The notes under the pieces: generated by a model | What the model was told of the DNA's origin: nothing | The model's input: only the letters and a program-made list of their open reading frames with translations | The model's database searches: none | Made by a program: the position numbers and the translations under genes | Origin: an uncultured Clostridia bacterium | GTDB taxonomy: Bacteria; Bacillota; Clostridia; TANB77; CAG-508 | Length of the DNA stretch: 17,813 nt | Assembly: GCA_948505485.1 (NCBI GenBank) | Contig: CAOPQH010000020.1 | Location: 1 to 17,813, forward strand | Direction: 5' to 3' | In this document: positions 13,576 through 17,813 of the stretch, piece after piece | Numbering within the stretch: the first letter of the stretch is position 1 | Layout: each line of letters begins with the position of its first letter

Positions 13576-15363
13576 ATGAGTAAGAAAAACCCAAAAAATA
13601 AAATGCTACTATCAACTGTAATATTAACAATAATATTAGCTATTATAATTGCAGTTGCAACTTATTTTGCTATGCAAAATAATAAAAATAAAGAAGATAA
13701 AGAAATAGCATATACAGATTTAATCAAAGAAATATCATATGGAAATATAGAAAAAATAGAAATGACAGTTAATAGTACATCAATAAAAGTCAAAGTAAAA
13801 AATAATGAAGAAGAAAAGAAGTCTATAGTTCCAAATACACAAGCTTTTATTGAATTAGTACAACAAAAAGTAGCAGAAGGAAATGAAATAGAATTAATAC
13901 AAAAGCCACAAAATGTTTGGGCTAAAATACCTGAAACATTGTTTTCTTTATTTCCTACAATAATCATGATTGCATTATTTGTTATGATATTTAAAATGCA
14001 AGGTTTAGGAGATAAAGGAGAGGTATATGAAGAAACAGAAAGAAAAACTAAAGTTAGTTTTAATGATGTAGCTGGATTAGAAGAAGAAAAAGATGAGTTA
14101 ATTGAAATTGTTGACTTTTTAAAACAACCAGAAGAATATACTAAAATGGGAGCAAAAATACCAAAAGGTGTATTGCTATATGGAAAACCAGGAACAGGTA
14201 AAACACTGATTGCTAAAGCTATAGCAGGAGAGGCAAATGTTCCTTTTATATCAATGAGTGGATCAGAATTTATAGAAATGTTTGCAGGGCTAGGAGCCTC
14301 ACGTGTTAGAAAATTGTTTGACAAAGCGAGAAAATTAGCACCATGTATAGTGTTTATTGATGAAATAGATGCAATAGGCTCTAGAAGAACTACAAATAGT
14401 GGTGCAGAATCTGAAAATAATCAAACATTAAATCAGCTATTAGTAGAAATGGATGGATTTTCATCAGAAGAAACGATAATAGTACTTGCAGCAACGAATA
14501 GGCCAGAAATGTTAGATAAAGCATTATTAAGACCAGGAAGATTTGATAGACAAGTAACAATAGGATCTCCTGATTTAAAAGGAAGAGAAGAAATTTTAAA
14601 AATACATGCAAAAGAAATGAAATTAGCAGATGAAGTTTCTTTTGAAAGTATTGCAGAAGATACTGCAGGGTTTACAGGTGCAGAATTAGCTAATATCTTA
14701 AATGAAGCCGCAATACTTGCAACTAAAAAGAAGCATGAAAAAATAACAAATCAAGATATAGATGAGGCTGTAAAGAAAGTAACAGTTGGAATAGAAAAGC
14801 ATAGTAGAGTAATTTCAGAAAAAGACAAAAAGTTAACTGCTTATCACGAAGCTGGACATGCTGTAGTTAGTCAATTTTTACCTACACAGACTGATGTTAA
14901 AGAAGTTTCAATCATTCCAAGAGGAATGGCTGGAGGATACACAATGTATAAATCTAATGAAGATAAGTTTTATATATCTAAAACAGAGATGGAAGAAAAA
15001 TTAATTGCTTTATTAGGTGGAAGAGCAGCAGAAAAAATTGCATTAAATGATATTTCTACAGGTGCAAGTAATGATTTAGAAGTAGCAACACAAATCGCAA
15101 GAGATATGATTACTGTATATGGCATGAATGATAGAATAGGACCTATTTCTTTAAAAGATAATGATTCTCCAACAGGAATGCAAATGTTTGGAGACAACAT
15201 GGAAGATTATGTGGGTCAAGAGGTTAAGAAAATGATAGATACTGCATATAATGATGCACAAACAATATTAAAACAAAACATGGATAAACTTGATAAAATA
15301 GCAGAAGTTTTAATCGAAAAAGAAAAAATCTCAGAAGAGGAATTTAAAAAATTCTTTGCATAG
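13576..15363 (+). CDS. ftsH: ATP-dependent zinc metalloprotease FtsH
   Basis: A membrane-bound AAA+ protease that extracts and degrades membrane and regulatory proteins. It is 595 residues, slightly shorter than many homologues. Helix one spans about 11-32, an external domain about 33-115 and helix two about 117-140. The AAA+ module follows, with Walker A GKPGTGKT (203-210), the pore loop in EMFAGLGASR (usually MFVGVGAS), Walker B FIDEIDAIG with Asp262-Glu263, and the second region of homology ATNRPEMLDKALLRPGRFDRQ. The protease domain has zinc site HEAGH (424-428) and a third ligand in TGASNDLEVAT (Asp500). The ATG follows GAAAGGAAG. The C-terminus ends shortly after the protease domain, without the long acidic tail of some homologues. 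The transketolase pair follows after 45 nt with no terminator. Confidence 0.97.
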   Translation: MSKKNPKNKMLLSTVILTIILAIIIAVATYFAMQNNKNKEDKEIAYTDLIKEISYGNIEKIEMTVNSTSIKVKVKNNEEEKKSIVPNTQAFIELVQQKVAEGNEIELIQKPQNVWAKIPETLFSLFPTIIMIALFVMIFKMQGLGDKGEVYEETERKTKVSFNDVAGLEEEKDELIEIVDFLKQPEEYTKMGAKIPKGVLLYGKPGTGKTLIAKAIAGEANVPFISMSGSEFIEMFAGLGASRVRKLFDKARKLAPCIVFIDEIDAIGSRRTTNSGAESENNQTLNQLLVEMDGFSSEETIIVLAATNRPEMLDKALLRPGRFDRQVTIGSPDLKGREEILKIHAKEMKLADEVSFESIAEDTAGFTGAELANILNEAAILATKKKHEKITNQDIDEAVKKVTVGIEKHSRVISEKDKKLTAYHEAGHAVVSQFLPTQTDVKEVSIIPRGMAGGYTMYKSNEDKFYISKTEMEEKLIALLGGRAAEKIALNDISTGASNDLEVATQIARDMITVYGMNDRIGPISLKDNDSPTGMQMFGDNMEDYVGQEVKKMIDTAYNDAQTILKQNMDKLDKIAEVLIEKEKISEEEFKKFFA

Positions 15364-15408
15364 TCAAAAAAGGTTATTTATAAATTCTAACAAAGGAGAA
15401 AAAGAAAA

Positions 15409-16227
15409 TTGGAAGTAAATAGTATAGAAGAATTAGCTAAAAAAGCAAAAGAAATTCGTAAAGGAATAATAGAAGCTGTTTATAATGCTAAATCGGGTCA
15501 TCCAGGAGGATCGCTTTCAATAGCAGATATAATGGCAGTATTATACTTTAGAGAATTAAATATTGACCCTAAAAATCCAACATGGGAAGATAGAGATAGA
15601 TTTGTTTTGTCAAAAGGACATTGCTCACCTGCATTATATAGTACACTAGCTCAAAAAGGATTTTTTGATATAGCTGAAATAAAAAATTTTAGAAACATTG
15701 AAAGTAATCTACAAGGACATCCTGATATGAAAAAAATACCAGGAGTTGATATGTCAACAGGATCTTTAGGACAAGGTTTGTCTGTAGCAAATGGAATGGC
15801 AATAGCAGGCAAATTGAACAACAAAAATTATAGAGTTTATACAATATTAGGAGATGGAGAAATAGAAGAAGGTCAAGTTTGGGAAGCTGCAATGGCATCA
15901 TGTAAATATAAACTTGATAATTTATGTGTAATTATAGATAATAATAATTTACAGATAGATGGAACAATAGAAAATGTAATGAGTTCATACCCAATAAATG
16001 AAAAATTTAAAAGCTTTGGATTTGAAGTTATTTGTATTGATGGCAATGATATTAAAGAAATATTATCAGCTTTAGATAAAGCTAAAAAAGTAAAAGATAG
16101 ACCTACTTGTATAATTGCTAAAACGTTAAAAGGAAAAGGAGTGTCTTTTATGGAAAATAAAGTAGAATGGCATGGAAAAGCCCCAAATGAAGAACAATAC
16201 AAAATAGCAATTGAAGAATTAAGTTAG
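15409..16227 (+). CDS. Transketolase, N-terminal (TPP-binding) subunit
   Basis: A 272-residue subunit that binds thiamine diphosphate; with the next gene it makes a complete transketolase for the non-oxidative pentose phosphate pathway. Motifs include SGHPGGSLS (His31), KGHCSPALY, STGSLGQGLSVANGMAIA, and the TPP motif GDGEIEEGQVWEA (from residue 148) ending in IIDNNNLQIDG. KTLKGKGVSFMENKVEWHGKAP is the conserved C-terminal segment. The length and the clean end near residue 272 match the split transketolases of archaea and many Clostridia, so this is a natural two-gene form. The start is TTG at 15409, 10 nt after AAAGGAG. It follows ftsH by 45 nt. Confidence 0.93.
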   Translation: MEVNSIEELAKKAKEIRKGIIEAVYNAKSGHPGGSLSIADIMAVLYFRELNIDPKNPTWEDRDRFVLSKGHCSPALYSTLAQKGFFDIAEIKNFRNIESNLQGHPDMKKIPGVDMSTGSLGQGLSVANGMAIAGKLNNKNYRVYTILGDGEIEEGQVWEAAMASCKYKLDNLCVIIDNNNLQIDGTIENVMSSYPINEKFKSFGFEVICIDGNDIKEILSALDKAKKVKDRPTCIIAKTLKGKGVSFMENKVEWHGKAPNEEQYKIAIEELS

Positions 16228-16262
16228 AAATTAGAAGTTAGAGGTTAGATATTAGAATTAGG

Positions 16263-16299
16263 AAGTTGGAAGTTAGGATTTGACTCTAATTTCCAACTT
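16263..16299 (+). terminator. Strong hairpin between the transketolase subunit genes
   Basis: AAGTTGGAAGTTAG (16263-16276) pairs with CTAATTTCCAACTT (16286-16299), a 14-bp stem with one G-U pair and a 9-nt loop. It is followed by TAAAAATGGAGG, so it lacks a U-tract and ends about 7 nt before the next ribosome binding site. It is preceded by several degenerate copies of TTAGAAGTTAG (about 16221-16262). It may protect or tune the second subunit's mRNA. Confidence 0.5.
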
Positions 16300-16316
16300 T
16301 AAAAATGGAGGTAAAA

Positions 16317-17243
16317 ATGGAACAAGAGAAGAAAGCACCAAGACAAAGTTATGGAGAAGCTTTGTTAGAACTTGGAAAAGAAAATGAAAATATAGTTGTG
16401 CTAGATGCAGACTTAGCAGAAGCGACGAAGACGAGAATATTTGCTAAAGAATTCCCAGAGAGATTTTTTGATATGGGAATAGCAGAACAAAATATGATAT
16501 CTACTGTAGCAGGTATGGCGACTTGTGGTAAAATACCGTTTGCAAGTACATTTGCCATGTTTGCAGCTGGAAGAGCATATGACCAAATAAGAAATAGCAT
16601 CTGTTATCCAAAATTAAATGTAAAAATATGTGCAACACATGCAGGAGTTACAGTAGGAGAAGATGGAGCAACACATCAAATGATAGAAGACATTTCTATG
16701 ATGAGAACATTGCCTAATATGACAGTGATTTCTACCTCAGATGATATTCAGACAAAGTGGGCAGTAAGAGAAATATCAAAAATAGATGGACCTGTATATT
16801 TGAGATTAGGAAGATTAGCAGTTCCTGGAATATATGATAAAAATCAAAAATTTGAAATAGGAAAAGCAGTTCAAATAGGAGAAGGAACAGACGCAACAAT
16901 TTTTGCAACAGGTGTTACAGTATCAGAAGCAATAAAAGCAAAAGAAGAATTAGAAAAACAAAATATACATATAAGAGTAGTTGATATTCACACAATAAAG
17001 CCAATAGATAAAGAAACAATAATAAAATGTGCAAAAGAAACTAAAAAATTAATTTCTATAGAAGATCATAATATTATAGGAGGACTTGGAACTGCAATAT
17101 CAGAAGTATTAATAGAAAAATATCCAACAAAACTTATTAAATTAGGAATAAATGATACATTTGGAAGATCTGGTAAAGCAGAAGAACTTATGAAATATTT
17201 TAAAATAACTGCAGAAGATATAATAAGTTTATGTAGCAATTAA
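16317..17243 (+). CDS. Transketolase, C-terminal subunit
   Basis: A 308-residue subunit carrying the pyrimidine-binding and C-terminal domains of transketolase. Landmarks are RQSYGEALLELGKENENIVVLDADL, the catalytic glutamate in DMGIAEQNMIS (Glu57), FAMFAAGRAYDQIRNSICYPKLNVK, THAGVTVGEDGATHQMIEDISMMRTLPNMTV, and the C-terminal domain with RVVDIHTIKPID and IEDHNIIGGLGTAISEVL. The start is the ATG at 16317 with GGAGG at 16307-16311; an ATG at 16305 overlaps that ribosome binding site. The gene is 89 nt after the N-terminal subunit gene, with a strong hairpin between. It is the last gene of the probable operon and is followed by the repeat cluster at 17266. Confidence 0.94.
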   Translation: MEQEKKAPRQSYGEALLELGKENENIVVLDADLAEATKTRIFAKEFPERFFDMGIAEQNMISTVAGMATCGKIPFASTFAMFAAGRAYDQIRNSICYPKLNVKICATHAGVTVGEDGATHQMIEDISMMRTLPNMTVISTSDDIQTKWAVREISKIDGPVYLRLGRLAVPGIYDKNQKFEIGKAVQIGEGTDATIFATGVTVSEAIKAKEELEKQNIHIRVVDIHTIKPIDKETIIKCAKETKKLISIEDHNIIGGLGTAISEVLIEKYPTKLIKLGINDTFGRSGKAEELMKYFKITAEDIISLCSN

Positions 17244-17265
17244 TAGATATAACTAAACTTATAAT

Positions 17266-17356
17266 TATATGACCGCCAAGCTACCTGGTGATAGGACGTT
17301 TTCGTTTTCGCAGGCTCAAACGAAAAGTGCTATCACCACGCGTGGCTTCTCTACAA
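17266..17356 (+). repeat. Intergenic structured repeat, subtype B, complete forward copy
   Basis: End ACCGCCAAGCTACCTG, arm GGTGATAG (17287-17294), TTTTCGTTT, loop with GCAGGCTC, AAACGAAAA, arm CTATCACC (17330-17337), CCACGCGTGG core, CTTCTCTACAATATT end. It matches the reverse copy at 3968-4072 except in the apical loop. It follows the transketolase operon and may also act as its transcript end, although it lacks a clear U-tract. Confidence 0.85.
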
Positions 17357-17360
17357 TATT

Positions 17361-17398
17361 AAAGAAAAACACTATTGACACGCGTGACTTATCTACAG
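17361..17398 (+). repeat. Right-half fragment of a subtype A repeat
   Basis: AAAGAAAAACACTATTGAC, then ACGCGTGAC and the TATCTACA end: the right half of the A-type element (compare 3901-3938 and 7-46), without any left half, joined directly to the end of the preceding B copy. Confidence 0.8.
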
Positions 17399-17439
17399 TT
17401 ATAAATATATATTTTCAACAAAATATAACGATAAATTAG

Positions 17440-17514
17440 AATAGTAGAGAAATGTAGGGGCGATTAGTAATCGCCCGAGCTTTGTTTTATAGTGTCAAGC
17501 TAACTGGTGAAATG
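17440..17514. repeat. Composite repeat remnant with GGGCGATT palindrome
   Basis: TAGTAGAGA (17442-17450) is an inverted right end of the family. It is followed by the perfect palindromic hairpin GGGCGATTA-G-TAATCGCCC (17458-17476), a separate repeat type of higher G+C. AGTGTCAAGCTAACTGGTGA (17491-17510) resembles a forward left end with two changes. The pieces look like a mosaic built by insertion or recombination. Confidence 0.6.
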
Positions 17515-17546
17515 GAAAGAATTATTAAAATAATTATCAAATTTTA

Positions 17547-17575
17547 TTGACAAATAATTGTCACTATGGTAGAAT
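17547..17575 (+). promoter_or_regulatory. Promoter of the L21 leader/rplU unit
   Basis: A perfect TTGACA -35 box (17547-17552) and a TAGAAT -10 box (17570-17575) are separated by 17 nt. The start point is near 17582, at the 5' end of the leader structure. Confidence 0.75.
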
Positions 17576-17582
17576 AAATAAC

Positions 17583-17655
17583 TGTAATCCGCTTAGTCAA
17601 GGTACATAAAAGTCAATTAAGTTTGTCTACCTTTTTTAAGGATTAGCGAGTATAC
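17583..17655 (+). promoter_or_regulatory. Ribosomal protein L21 leader
   Basis: The leader before rplU has the expected pieces of the firmicute L21 leader: CCGCTTAGTCAAGGTA on the 5' side and TACCTTTTTTAAGGATTAGCG on the 3' side, with AAGGTA pairing TACCTT. Family knowledge says such leaders bind a product of the rplU operon and repress it. The match is by pattern from memory, not a covariance search. Confidence 0.65.
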
Positions 17656-17677
17656 AAATAAGGGAGGTGCATTTATA

Positions 17678-17813
17678 ATGTACGCAATAATCGAAAGCTG
17701 TGGAAAACAATACAAAGTTACAGAAGGAGACGTAGTATTTTTTGAAAAATTAGATGCAGAAGAAGGAAAAAAAGTTACATTTGATAATGTAGTTTTAGTA
17801 TCTGATGATAAAA
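17678..17813 (+). CDS. rplU: 50S ribosomal protein L21 (5' part, cut by window end)
   Basis: The first 45 codons read MYAIIESCGKQYKVTEGDVVFFEKLDAEEGKKVTFDNVVLVSDDK, the conserved N-terminus of bacterial L21, a large-subunit protein that contacts 23S rRNA and L20. The family normally has about 100 residues, so more than half lies outside the window. The ATG follows GGGAGGTG (17662-17669). By analogy with other Bacillota, a small protease-like gene and rpmA should follow. Its own promoter and leader precede it. Confidence 0.95.
   Translation, partial: MYAIIESCGKQYKVTEGDVVFFEKLDAEEGKKVTFDNVVLVSDDK

Noticed and set aside
15409..17243. Transketolase broken by a frameshift
   Set aside because: Both parts have their own ribosome binding site and start, complete domain boundaries, and match the known two-subunit form.

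Overview
The window is a very AT-rich chromosomal segment from a low-GC Gram-positive bacterium. A spore-forming member of the Clostridia (Bacillota) fits best. The supporting signs are a T-box ahead of a single-chain glycyl-tRNA synthetase, an H-type small acid-soluble spore protein, an efp gene followed by a CD1247-like zinc-ribbon gene, a sortase-type LPYTG surface protein, a transketolase split into two subunits, and an L21 leader ahead of rplU. AGGAGG-type ribosome binding sites and TTG starts also fit. I cannot name the species. No plasmid, phage, transposase, CRISPR array or defence system is visible.

Layout. 1-1217: the right end of an intergenic repeat, then efp and a zinc-ribbon gene, closed by a terminator. 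1305-2083 (minus): tRNA-Trp followed by a membrane-anchored M23 peptidase gene with no ordinary start codon. 2102-3836: promoter, T-box riboswitch and glyS. 3851-4112: a block of structured repeats that runs into the 3' end of sspH (minus). 4370-6569: promoter, structured leader, a uridine-kinase-like protein and an RNHCP zinc protein. 6606-7018: an intergenic region holding a roughly 100-nt candidate structured RNA, a strong promoter, a short ORF containing a (CA)n microsatellite, and a long hairpin, all ahead of an LPYTG surface protein (7019-8098). 8209-9122 (minus): an RluA-type pseudouridine synthase with an apparently leaderless promoter. 9240-10081: an unrecognised membrane-anchored protein with unusual codon use. 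10153-17243: a long probable operon encoding a FemAB-type peptidoglycan ligase, an alanine racemase homologue, a DUF1189 membrane protein, FtsH and the two transketolase subunits. 17266-17514: more repeats. 17547-17813: promoter, L21 leader and the start of rplU.

The genes are mostly housekeeping: translation (efp, glyS, tRNA-Trp, rluD-like, rplU), envelope (M23 peptidase, FemAB, Alr, LPYTG protein, DUF1189, FtsH), central carbon metabolism (transketolase) and sporulation (sspH). The unexpected content is in the non-coding DNA. The main items are a modular intergenic repeat family whose two subtypes differ by compensatory base-pair changes around an ACGCGT core, the microsatellite-bearing leader of the surface protein, an unidentified structured RNA, and a pseudoknot-capable leader before the kinase gene.
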